DNA of 64,000 nt from Macrosoma leucophasiata (lineage: Eukaryota > Arthropoda > Insecta > Lepidoptera > Hedylidae). Made by a program: the position numbers and the translations under genes. Positions 27,801 to 33,360 of this stretch are shown piece after piece. The stretch spans positions 496,001-560,000 of the forward strand of contig JAWQUS010000017.1 of NCBI GenBank assembly GCA_036365455.1, given 5' to 3'. The notes under the pieces are model-generated. The model was not told the DNA's origin. It saw nothing but the letters and a program-made list of their open reading frames with translations, and did not search any database. Within the stretch, counting starts at the first letter, position 1. Each line of letters starts with the position of its first letter.

Positions 27801-30449
27801 CATGCTGTAGGCGATAGTGAGGCAAAAAAACAGGATTATACATTGTTGGTGACGAATTCCCCAATCTGAAACTAAACATTCAAGATTTTTTTAATGTAAT
27901 GGAAATGGCAAACCACCATGCAGTTCACATTGATGTTAAGTGATGACTGCAGCCTATAGACACCTACAGACAGACCAAGGTCAAAATGCAGATGCGTTAC
28001 CACTCCTGAGGCCTAAGGTGTTATGCCATTTAGACGCCGAGCATTATCAAACGTAATCGAATACTGTTGAATGTTTATAGGCTACAGTGGTCACTTAAAA
28101 TCCATTTGAACAGCAATCTTGTTTGTCAAAAAAAATATTGAACCCTTTTCCTTCACGTTGTATTACTTTATTTTCGTTAAATAAATATTTGACTCTTTTA
28201 ACTGTTCTTTTTGATTTATCCTCTCTCGTATTTAAAACTCAAATTCCAGAGTTTAGATCTCGGTGTCATGTTTAAAGTTCTTAAATTTTAAGACAGAGCC
28301 GGCGTTTTATGATACGCTACTGAATTACATTTACGTTCATTATTTTATTATTTAGATTAGATATTACTAAATAATGTAAAGAGTAAGTCTATCATAGATA
28401 ATGGTTTAAAATCCTTTATCACCGGTTCTATTGGGATTTTTCCATTTTCTGGAAGTTTCCCAGTACCTCGAAGTTTGGTAAAGTGCTCGGCGATGGCAAC
28501 AGGCTCGCCAGCTGTTACATGGGCCAAAACGTAACCGGCGTATCGTGGGTGTTTACATGTATGCTTGAATGCATGCATTTACGTATGTCTACCCCTGCCG
28601 GGATTACAGGCGTGAAGTTACGTTACGTAATGCTTTTTTTTTTCTGTAATAAAAGTGGCAAACAGGCATGCAGTTCACATTGATGTTAAGTGATGACTGC
28701 AGCCTATAGACAACCACACAATGACCAGAGGTCAAAATGCAGATGCACTGCCACTCCTGAGACATTACGTGTTATGCCTCTGTGCCGGAAATTACAGGGC
28801 CGTACATTACCACCTGACCGGAACACGATAGTGATGAACACTACTATTTAGCGGCAAATATATTAGGTAATGCGGTGGTGGTGCCTACGCCCTCGAGCTC
28901 CGTCACTGGAGCTCTCCCACCATGCAAAATGTATGTAAATATATGATCACAATACAGTCCAAGAAATACAAAAAATTGATTTGTTTGTCGTATGTAGCAG
29001 ATATTGGGAGTCACATCTTGTCTAAAAATTAAAGCCTGAGGGTACCTACATGGGTTTCACCACATTTTTATATCTTAAAAAAAACCCTGTAATAAAATTA
29101 GAAAACCTTTAAATTTTCAAATATAAGATACTGCAGTCGTTTTGAAATACATATAGTTATGTTATTAAGCCCTTTATTTAATTTCTGATATAAAAAATCA
29201 CTCCATTCTTCAAATGGTTTCAGCATAATATAATTAACCGAGTTCAAAAAACGAGAAGGTTCTCAATTCGGCCGGTAAGTTTTTTTTTTTATGTATGTAC
29301 GCGTATTTCGCCGAGATTTCTGGACCGATTTACGTAACTCTTGTTTGATGCGGAATAGTTTCGAATTGGTCCCATAAAAATTTGATTCAGATAGGCCCAT
29401 TCGTTTTTATTTTATGAGCATTTTTTTTACTTACCTTCACCTCAGACTAAAGGAATAAGAATAGACGGCGAGTTGTCATACAGTGCGTTGAATCCACTGA
29501 CGTCCTAGATAGTTCTAATGCGCATGACAACAAGATGACAACACACATTGACAATGACACATTTAGTCATCGACGACACAACACAGCTTATTTACTCTTT
29601 CGTGGATAACATTTTTTAATTGATTTCGTATAGTCGTGTAATAATTTTGTATCGACACACCTAAACAATTTAAATTAGGTATGTAATTGCCACGAAGCTA
29701 AAAAAATCAGATTTTACAAATTTAACAGATGTGAACACCAATCTAATTAACAATGCAGCAATAAACTAAAAAGTATTAAATAAATATAACTACGTTAAGA
29801 AAAACCGACTTCAAAACTGAAAAGTAAAAAATAAAAAAGATTTAAGTGTAATTATGTACTACCTATTATTTATATGTGCTATTTACTAACAGGTTTGAAG
29901 TCGGTGCCAGGACAAAATCACTTAAGTAGGCATTTCATTGTATTAAAACGTAACTTCACGCCTATAATCAAGCACACATGCAAACACCCACGATTCGCCG
30001 GTTACGTTTTGTTCAGTGTATTAATTTGCTCGTATTCATATTTAAGCATAGATTTATAACGATGTAGATAATACATCTATGTATTTAAGTGATTAAAATA
30101 TACCTAATTGTTTGTTTAAGGCTTGGCACCGACTTCAATCCTATTAGTAAATAGCACATATAAATAATAGGTAGTATATAATTTCACTTAAATATTTATT
30201 ATTTTTTACTTTTCAGTTTTGAATTCGGTTTTTCTTATCGTAGTTATATTTATTTATAAGCACTTTGTCACTCCTTATATTCAACTCGACCCAAAAACTC
30301 CAGAAATACAGCAGAAATTAACTTCAAAACTTCATTCCAAAGAGCTTTCGGCAATCAGTTAGTTAACAATTACCTTTGAAGTCACCAGTCTCAACGCTCA
30401 TCTCGAAATTATTTTCATTTTTCACTTTGTCTCCAGTTTCCGTACTCAT
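3625..30449 (-). CDS. Gene 1: SLC17-type major facilitator transporter, complete, 10 coding exons
   Basis: Predicted 521-residue membrane transporter of the SLC17 anion/phosphate cotransporter family. Coding exons in transcription order: 30449-30374, 27865-27630, 23170-22985, 20791-20653, 12515-12292, 11086-10934, 10119-9987, 9428-9307, 8315-8196, 3801-3625. They sum to 1566 nt, a whole number of codons, with GT-AG introns and no internal stop. Family marks: a hydrophobic first span, an N-glycosylation-rich loop after it (NGT, NLT, NGT), the W-x-PL-x-ER signature after span 4 (WVPLTERGRL), an NHIDISTNFSGTM motif before span 11 and a conserved Trp-Asp after span 12. Length matches SLC17 proteins (about 480-580). 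The start is the first ATG of a short cytosolic N-terminus. Substrate cannot be told from sequence; phosphate or organic anions with Na+ or H+ are typical of the family. It is the most downstream of three paralogues in one orientation. Confidence 0.93.
4292..4850. repeat. Composite repeat with cGCGAGATAAAT motifs, copy 1
   Basis: Includes an 80-base block with a short minus-strand ATG frame (MECEIDLKLKR), a TCGAATCCTATACTCGGCCT block, and two copies of AATATACGCGAGATAAAT ... AGCTCGCGAAAACCTAA (4515-4590 and 4768-4840). The reverse complement of much of it is at 23640-23945; related ends are at 46211 and 46490. Confidence 0.45.
5030..6215. repeat. Direct repeat pair around 165 bases
   Basis: 5030-5195 and 6050-6215 share 'cggaa.tg.caatatatcggcggaacaacat' and on to 'aagtaaatt.aaata', in the same orientation. 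The space between holds a 'ggtcaccgtcgccc' repeat piece (5470-5640) and otherwise no recognised gene. Confidence 0.5.
5243..5298 (+). repeat. Short tandem duplication, 26-base unit
   Basis: TCACAATGGCGTTTTACTGT followed by AGTGAT occurs twice with a 4-base spacer and no mismatch. Confidence 0.8.
6387..6698 (-). pseudogene. LINE ORF2 C-terminal fragment
   Basis: About 100 codons: KYLDLAHEIVSMWLVDTAII, VPIVVSLNGLI, KKAVLLDTVRILRRFFS. This is the conserved block after the RT in several insect non-LTR elements ('W....v..vPivi...G', 'q.avil.t..i.rkfl'). A shorter relative of its 3' flank is at 56520-56615. Its left flank is AT-rich, 3' UTR-like. Confidence 0.65.
6751..6988. mobile_element. Short inverted-repeat element
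   Basis: Arms: CCGCCTATCGACATTGCTAT to GCTGTCAAATTTT (6751-6805) and the complement AAAATTTGACAGCAATGACA to GATAGGCGG (6940-6988). Non-coding centre. Confidence 0.55.
7250..7570 (-). repeat. tRNA-like repeat (family B), one full unit
   Basis: The best-preserved unit. The minus-strand segment 7355-7281 folds roughly as a cloverleaf: box A-like TAGCTCAATTGG, box B-like GAGTTCGAGTCTCGC with a perfect 5-bp T stem, acceptor ends CTTCAG and CTGAAG, and a T run just after it. The anticodon stem has a mismatch, so I do not call it a working tRNA gene. Confidence 0.65.
7651..8116. mobile_element. Foldback element split by a family A SINE
   Basis: Arms of about 45 bases: CTCACTAGGACGCCATGGCG at 7665 and its complement (ATCGCTATGGTGTCCTAGTG) at 8084. 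The SINE at 7736-8017 fills the space between them. It lies between gene 1 exons 9 and 10. Confidence 0.6.
7736..8017 (+). mobile_element. SINE-like element, family A, nested in a foldback element
   Basis: Full-length plus-strand copy with a short A tail. It interrupts an inverted-repeat element whose arms are at 7651-7705 and 8065-8116. Confidence 0.75.
8196..8315 (-). CDS. Gene 1 exon 9 (span 11)
   Basis: Encodes INHIDISTNFSGTMISISN, the SLC17 'N..D.ap..aG.lm.isN' motif, and span 11 ending AGVILTDV. 40 codons, phase 0 at both ends, donor GTAAGT. Confidence 0.94.
8551..8842 (+). mobile_element. SINE-like element, family A, full length
   Basis: Starts after TTA at CTGGTGGTAG and ends in A(16). 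The perfect long tail suggests one of the younger copies. It lies in gene 1 intron 8. Confidence 0.75.
9307..9428 (-). CDS. Gene 1 exon 8 (spans 9-10)
   Basis: Encodes CIPAAIGLVTLGFVP and a second hydrophobic stretch ending KISSHVGFH, where gene 3 has SHSGIYVGFH. Phase 1 in, phase 0 out, donor GTAAGT. Confidence 0.92.
9987..10119 (-). CDS. Gene 1 exon 7 (span 8)
   Basis: Encodes NGLLTALPFLVMWFTNFFFS, the span 8 region with 'G.lsalPyl', then DMLIERKIFSVTNTRKLANS. 44 codons plus 1 nt, phase 0 in and phase 1 out, donor GTACGT. Confidence 0.94.
10439..10720. mobile_element. Terminal inverted repeat element (TTATTACACGACAC family), copy 2
   Basis: Ends: CTTATTACACGACACGGTAT and ATTCCGTGTCGTGTAATAAG. 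It lacks a 75-base central piece found in copy 1. It lies in gene 1 intron 6. Confidence 0.65.
10934..11086 (-). CDS. Gene 1 exon 6 (span 7)
   Basis: Encodes KLHPVPWAKILTCRGMYAII and the rest of span 7, ending EVPAYMNKVMGVDIKA. 'PW..il.s..v.a' before the span and 'lP.Y...vl' after it are typical of SLC17. 51 codons, phase 0 at both ends, donor GTAAGT. Confidence 0.94.
11764..12104 (+). mobile_element. Helitron-like non-autonomous element
   Basis: Starts with AAATTGGAGTGTCTGTTTGT, has a GTCTGTCTGT stretch and 'gatcgattttgacggga', and ends GAAGTCGCGGGCACAGCTAGT. Shares its body with 40045-40261 and 57604-57912. It lies in gene 1 intron 5. Confidence 0.6.
12292..12515 (-). CDS. Gene 1 exon 5 (spans 5-6 and central loop)
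   Basis: Continues span 5 (GQALGTVMGLPITGFVAA) and span 6 (GLLSGVMATILWFMISDTPA), then the cytosolic central loop with HPKISPAERQYIE, which corresponds to the family's 'hP.is..E..yI' segment. Phase 1 in, phase 0 out, donor GTAATC. Confidence 0.94.
12596..12873 (-). mobile_element. SINE-like element, family A, diverged
   Basis: Full-length but carrying many substitutions, with an intermediate sequence (TGATAATTATTACAGGGCC) between the young and old subfamilies. It abuts the outer inverted repeat of the nested element at 12886. Confidence 0.65.
13450..14582 (-). pseudogene. LINE ORF2, rest of reverse transcriptase and C-terminus
   Basis: Continues after the SINE: YRPI, a small deletion, a premature TGA near 14505 where relatives have Arg (CGA to TGA), then CFLDLSRAFD, VRQGGLTSPTLFN, the catalytic YADD (ISYADDIAL), and a C-terminal region rich in basic residues. 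Clade within the Jockey/CR1-type group not resolved. The 3' end near 13320 has AATAAATAAATA-like repeats. Confidence 0.85.
14583..14758 (-). mobile_element. 5'-truncated family A SINE inside a LINE
   Basis: Poly(T) starts at 14583. The copy stops at ACAGGGCCG where full copies continue another 110 bases. It splits the reverse transcriptase frame of the surrounding LINE; an AATT is present on both sides, consistent with a short target duplication. Confidence 0.75.
14762..16345 (-). pseudogene. LINE ORF2, endonuclease and first part of reverse transcriptase (interrupted)
   Basis: APE-type endonuclease marks in order: LIALQETR, AILWRK, YILGDFNAHP, and SDHYPLVIE. The linker leads to SRGKSPGHDDLSIKHLKFAG of the RT. 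A one-base shift near 16313 separates the start (FNCKSIKRST) from the rest. The frame is cut at 14762 by a family A SINE. Confidence 0.85.
16369..17672 (-). pseudogene. LINE ORF1 (decayed)
   Basis: Starts MSATLKYNSC at 17672 and is open to 16869 (about 265 codons, lysine-rich, with a coiled-coil-like LIVLQEEVRNIKASYVSLEQ). After TGA, a further TAG and a one-base shift, the frame resumes as FKAAERKVPIF to 16369. That C-terminal block (LWPTAIIFRRFVYY) resembles the gag-like ORF1 C-terminus of lepidopteran non-LTR retrotransposons. RNA-binding chaperone role is inferred from the family. Confidence 0.6.
17737..17872 (+). repeat. tRNA-like repeat (family B), right half, split by a LINE
   Basis: Continues the unit begun at 13085-13320 (plus orientation). 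The unoccupied equivalent at 21640-21700 shows the two halves joined, so the LINE between 13320 and 17737 entered here. The tRNA-like part (17779-17853) keeps box A and box B. Confidence 0.65.
17961..19064. other. Gene 1 intron 4, no feature except a SINE stub
   Basis: AT-rich. The only recognisable item is the last 50 bases of a family A SINE 5' end at 18862-18910 (minus). The 134-codon minus frame (18892-18488) starts in that stub and has no family signal. Confidence 0.35.
19065..19665. mobile_element. GGGTTCCGTA-ended element, copy 2 (long)
   Basis: Starts AAGGGTTCCGTAGTAAACAA, has a GTCTGTCTGCCTGTCTGTC run and ends ACTACGAAACTCTACACTGC. It has no open reading frame of note. It lies in gene 1 intron 4. 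Confidence 0.5.
20300..20645 (+). mobile_element. Old family A relative next to a gene 1 donor
   Basis: Diverged copies or rearranged copy with the older core ('atggccccgtgataactatcacaaagacataacaac') and an A-rich tail ending about 7-10 bases from the exon 4 donor. Parts of the body appear twice (20320-20400 and 20400-20645). Confidence 0.55.
20653..20791 (-). CDS. Gene 1 exon 4 (span 4, WVPLTER motif)
   Basis: Encodes GGWVFTVICRVTQGLTQA, then the family signature WVPLTERGRL and the start of span 5. 46 codons plus 1 nt; phase 0 in, phase 1 out, donor GTAATT. A family A SINE on the plus strand ends only about 7-10 nt beyond this donor. Confidence 0.93.
21345..21800. repeat. tRNA-like repeat (family B), inverted pair
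   Basis: A minus-oriented partial unit (21345-21490) meets a plus-oriented unit (21490-21800) head to head. The plus unit's tRNA-like segment (21697-21773) has GGTAGCTCAGTTGG and GAGTTCGAGTCTCGC. The plus unit also shows the intact site into which the LINE went in the other copy. Confidence 0.6.
21936..22212 (-). mobile_element. SINE-like element, family A, full length
   Basis: Minus-strand copy with the 5' stem partly decayed (CTAGCTTCGTTACTGGATCA). It lies in gene 1 intron 3. Confidence 0.65.
22985..23170 (-). CDS. Gene 1 exon 3 (spans 2 and 3)
   Basis: Starts YPKFKWKKKVQDAVIASFFW. 'ASFFWGY' matches the SLC17 span 2 motif (S-F-F-x-GY), followed by QIPAGQLAHRFGSR in the span 2-3 loop, which carries the MFS signature. 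62 codons, phase 0 at both ends, donor GTAAGT. Confidence 0.93.
23640..23945. repeat. Composite repeat, copy 2 (inverted relative to 4292), with a TC run
   Basis: Contains GGCCGAGTATAGGATTCGAC, a (TC)n tract at 23818-23862, and the same ATG-bearing 80-base block on the plus strand (ATGGATTGTGAAATTAATTC at 23878). Confidence 0.45.
25430..25660 (+). mobile_element. Old family A relative
   Basis: Carries the older-subfamily signature (TAATAACTGTCACAGAGACA) and an A-rich end at 25650. It abuts the left end of a decayed reverse-transcriptase pseudogene. Confidence 0.5.
25680..26640 (-). pseudogene. Non-LTR reverse transcriptase relic
   Basis: Three frames carry RT blocks in order: SLKCGKAAGIDQV, VPKDQRCAVIVPLYEGKGSR (26620-26294); GFVDLEKAFDRILRKELLD and VNSGVRQGC (26234-25887); NCLLYADDALIVSSTPSGLQ (25883-25680). 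Frame breaks near 26290 and 25885 show it is dead. A different family from the LINE at 13-17 kb. Confidence 0.8.
27194..27500 (-). mobile_element. Helitron-like element, 3' end at left
   Basis: Minus-strand copy with the same GC-rich terminus (ACTAGCGACCCGCCCCGGCT on the plus strand), followed by the 'ccg.tcggt.tagccgttct' segment typical of such repeats. The far boundary is approximate. Confidence 0.45.
27630..27865 (-). CDS. Gene 1 exon 2 (span 1 and glycosylated loop)
   Basis: Encodes the GIRH motif found just before span 1 in this family (also in gene 2), then span 1 ending RSCMGVALVAM, then a luminal/extracellular loop with three N-glycosylation sequons. Phase 1 in, phase 0 out (IPP then GTAAGT). 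The poly(T) end of a truncated family A SINE lies about 20 nt upstream of the acceptor. Confidence 0.92.
27889..28028 (-). mobile_element. SINE-like element, family A, 5'-truncated
   Basis: Poly(T) end followed by about 135 bases of the 3' half. Its tail lies about 20 bases upstream of the exon 2 acceptor of gene 1. Confidence 0.65.
28393..28628 (+). mobile_element. SINE, family C, missing its tRNA-like head
   Basis: Body of the family C SINE, from 'ttaaaatcctttat' to ACAGGCGTGAAGTTACG. It has lost the head and has several substitutions relative to other copies. Confidence 0.65.
28634..28923 (-). mobile_element. SINE-like element, family A, full length
   Basis: Follows directly a family C SINE (28393-28628), so the two form a head-to-tail composite in opposite orientation. 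The 5' hairpin is intact (GAGCTCCGTCACTGGAGCTC). Confidence 0.7.
29777..30255. mobile_element. Foldback element F, copy 1
   Basis: Two arms of about 137 bases, nearly complementary (29777-29913 and 30120-30255), marked by TATAACTACGTTAAGAAAAA and GGTTTGAAGTCGGTGCCA. The 200-base loop holds a fragment of a family C SINE. It lies about 120 bases upstream of the gene 1 start codon on the intron side (30374 exon is beyond its right arm). Confidence 0.6.
30374..30449 (-). CDS. Gene 1 exon 1 (start codon, cytosolic N-terminus)
   Basis: Starts MSTETGDKVKNENNFEMSVE, a polar acidic segment without a signal peptide, as expected for an SLC17 N-tail. It ends in phase 1 at AAA-G before a GTAATT donor; the split codon becomes Asp with exon 2. 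An internal ATG 16 codons later (MSVETGD) could be an alternative start. No clear TATA box is seen upstream. Confidence 0.85.
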
Positions 30450-30989
30450 GGTCACAACTTTACTATATTTGTAATCGAATACAAATTGTTCTGTGCCTGT
30501 GCTACTGTTAACTGTGCATTTATTTAAATTATGTGTTATCTAAACTAAATAATACTTGCCTTTGTTTGTCTATGTACTTTTTTCCTACTGACGATGTAGT
30601 AATGTGGTGAGAATATGTTCTGTATTGTTTTAACTAGCTCTGCGTGTGACTTTGTTTGAGTAGAATTATGATTTTGTTTTCATAGATTTTTTAATTCGAA
30701 TTTCTCAATATTTTTTATTGTTAATTTTATTTTTACTCGAAGTAAAACTATATAAACTATATAAACTGTAAATGGTTTAAGGGTATAATTAACGTTTGAT
30801 CCAGTTAAACTAATGCTGTTTGATCATGATCAATGCTTTCAAGTTTTGATGGTGGTTGAGGTCGTACATGACCTCGTAATTATAAGTAACTGCAGTTGTA
30901 ATACGGGCATCTACAAATCCCTAACCATGTCTCCGCTGAGTCGGAATCAGAATATGCACGGGCAATAATGATAAGGGTTACATATCACT

Positions 30990-31287
30990 ACAGCCACCCC
31001 GCACCCGACCAGCATCGCCTCGTTTTACGGCGTCCACTCGTTGTCGACGGGTGGTCCACGGGTGAATGACGCAATATTACTTGTGAACTACTCGCGGACA
31101 GCGCGCGGTCCACTTCGGAATAGCGCGTTGGCGCGCTAATGGCCACCGAGTGGTCCACGCGCCGACCGCGCGCGGACGGCTGGCGGTCGAGGCGATCCGG
31201 TCGGAGTCAATACGGAGCGGAGTTGGTGTAATGAGCGCAGACCGCTCGAGGCGGTCGGGCGCTGGTCGGGTGCCGGTGGTTCTAGTG
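30990..31287. mobile_element. GC-rich inverted-repeat element upstream of gene 1
   Basis: Ends CGCACCCGACCAGC and GCTGGTCGGGTGCCGG are complementary; the interior is rich in CGCGC, GGTCCAC and CGGTCGAGGCG. It stands out from the AT-rich surroundings. It lies about 540 bases upstream of the gene 1 start codon. Confidence 0.5.
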
Positions 31288-32018
31288 AACTAGGATCTTA
31301 AGCCTCGCAGGCCCGCACCGCGATGTGCAATTCACGCGCCTGCGCCAATATTAATCTGCTGCTACCAAGACAGTCTAACAAACAAACGAACAGAGATAAG
31401 TTTACGTATCTGAAATCTGTTATTTCGTAACATGAATGTGAATAATCGTCATAGCCATAAAAGTCGGAATTAACTTAATAAATACACATTTTGATTTATC
31501 CTTATTGGGTGTTTCCTTGTTAATAATGATACCATAGTCACGTAGACGACAGCCGACACAAGGCCCGGAAATTATTGTGAAATTTCAAATTTATTTTTTA
31601 CGATAAAGATTTTTTTTTAAGTTGAAATGTATGTATAGTTTGTGTATTCAGTTTTAATTCATTAGTCTTTGGATATTTTTAGAGCCGAAATAGTAGCGCC
31701 TATTACGCCCATTACAGATCTTTAGCCCGACTTCAAAATATTCGGAATGTGTTACGTGCATTGCTCTTCGAGTCTGCGTAGATGCTAATAATAATAATTT
31801 TGTTAAATACTACACAAATTAAAAACGCGGGCACAGCTCGTCTAAATTAAATACGTTTATTTTTTTGTTCCTGTTACTCTTCCTTAATCGCCTCCTAACA
31901 GTTTTTGCAAAAATATTTAATGTACAGACACTTGTATTGATATATAAATGATGGTGCTTTTGAGGTCGTGTTTTTGTTTCAGTTTAATTTTTAGATAATA
32001 TAAGGGGCCACTTAAAGT

Positions 32019-32075
32019 AGGTAATATAAGGTCTCAGGGGTCTACCATGTAGACCCCTGAGACCTTATATTACCT
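32019..32075. repeat. Perfect palindrome, 27-base arms, 3-base loop
   Basis: AGGTAATATAAGGTCTCAGG and on to GTCTAC, loop CAT, then the exact complement. It lies in the gap between genes 1 and 2, 1.3 kb past the gene 2 stop. Confidence 0.85.
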
Positions 32076-32455
32076 GAGATCTGCATGGCAGGTGGCTACT
32101 ATGCGCTTGCTGATTTGACGTTTCATTGTATGTATGTATGTATCTTCACGCCAGGTCCCTAACGGGGTAGGCATGTTTCATTGTCTAACTTAGTATTATA
32201 GGAACTACCTTGGTAGGCTAGTAGCAGGCCACTACTGCTACTCATTGCCTGACTAAGCCTGAGTTGCACCAATTCAATTCAATTCAATTAGAAATTCTGT
32301 AAGTTAGAGAAGGATGTGAAATGTTACAATAACTTTAACTTTAATAAATACCGTGGTGCAACCCAGGCTTAAAGTTAAGGGAACTATTTTGATAGTCTAG
32401 TAGCAGGTCGCTCCTCCTACTCCAGGGTGCCCGAATTGGAAGATATTGGGAGACA

Positions 32456-32562
32456 TCGAAAACGTAACCGGCGAATCGTGGGTGTTTGCATGTATGCTTG
32501 AATGCATGCATTTACCTCTGCCTACCCCTTCGGGGATTACAGGCGTGAAGTTACGTTTATCA
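32456..32562 (+). mobile_element. SINE, family C, 3' fragment
   Basis: The last about 105 bases, from AACGTAACCGGCGAATCG to GGCGTGAAGTTACGTTT. Confidence 0.6.
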
Positions 32563-32745
32563 AACATTGTTGATATCCCTTGTTGAAAAACTTCCCGAGC
32601 TCTGGGATAAGACAGTAAATATAAAATGAGACACTAACATAATTATAAAGTTGTGCCATCTTGATTAAGTGGTATCGTGACGTATTTGTTTATATCATAA
32701 CAGGAAAGGAGACGGACCACCTGGTGAAAAGTTGTCACCGTCGTT

Positions 32746-32878
32746 TTTTTATGTTATGAAATTGGCAAACAAGGAAGCAGTTCACATTGATGTTAAGTGA
32801 TGACTGCAGCCTATAGACACCCACAAAAAGACCAAGGTCGAAATGCAGATGCGTTACCACTCCTGAGGCCTAAGGTGA
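32746..32878 (-). mobile_element. SINE-like element, family A, 5'-truncated
   Basis: Inserted inside a 'ccacctg.tg..aagt.gtcaccgtcg' repeat also seen at 5490-5540. That repeat's continuation ('atttgcaacacc') resumes at 32914 after the SINE. Confidence 0.6.
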
Positions 32879-33307
32879 TTTATCTCTAAAGTCGTAAATA
32901 TCGTTTATGAATATTTGCAACACCTTGGTAGTTTCCAACACGCTGACAACCCAAACGAAGTTCTTACCATACACGGTCTGGGTAGAAATGAACCCGAAAA
33001 CCGATCTGTTGAGTAATGCCACGCGTTCAGTCTGTGTGGGTGGAACTTCTCTCTTCGGTGGGTAGAGAAAAAAAGAAGATGGCACCACATCTAACAGCTC
33101 AGCAACACTCATTATTATAAAGATGGTAAAAAACGCACAGATTTCCAATGTCTCTGCGCAGGCTCATAGCATGACAGTGAGTCCAATGAGGTGTTGTGAA
33201 CAAGCTCTATATACCTATACTTTAGATAGGAATATTAATATCAGGGAATGGAAGGAATAGTAAAAATATACAATATTATTAAATGTTTTATTAAAATTGT
33301 TTACGTA

Positions 33308-33360
33308 TTATTTTGGAACCGGCGATGCCTTTTGAGTTTTAAGGTCCACAGCTTCTTCAT
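33308..33360 (-). CDS. Gene 2 exon 11 (tail and stop)
   Basis: Too short for ordinary ORF calling; found from its acceptor and phase. Encodes EEAVDLKTQKASPVPK and TAA after a split Asp codon. It continues the acidic run of exon 10 (NEEN-D-EE), which supports the join. Confidence 0.85.
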
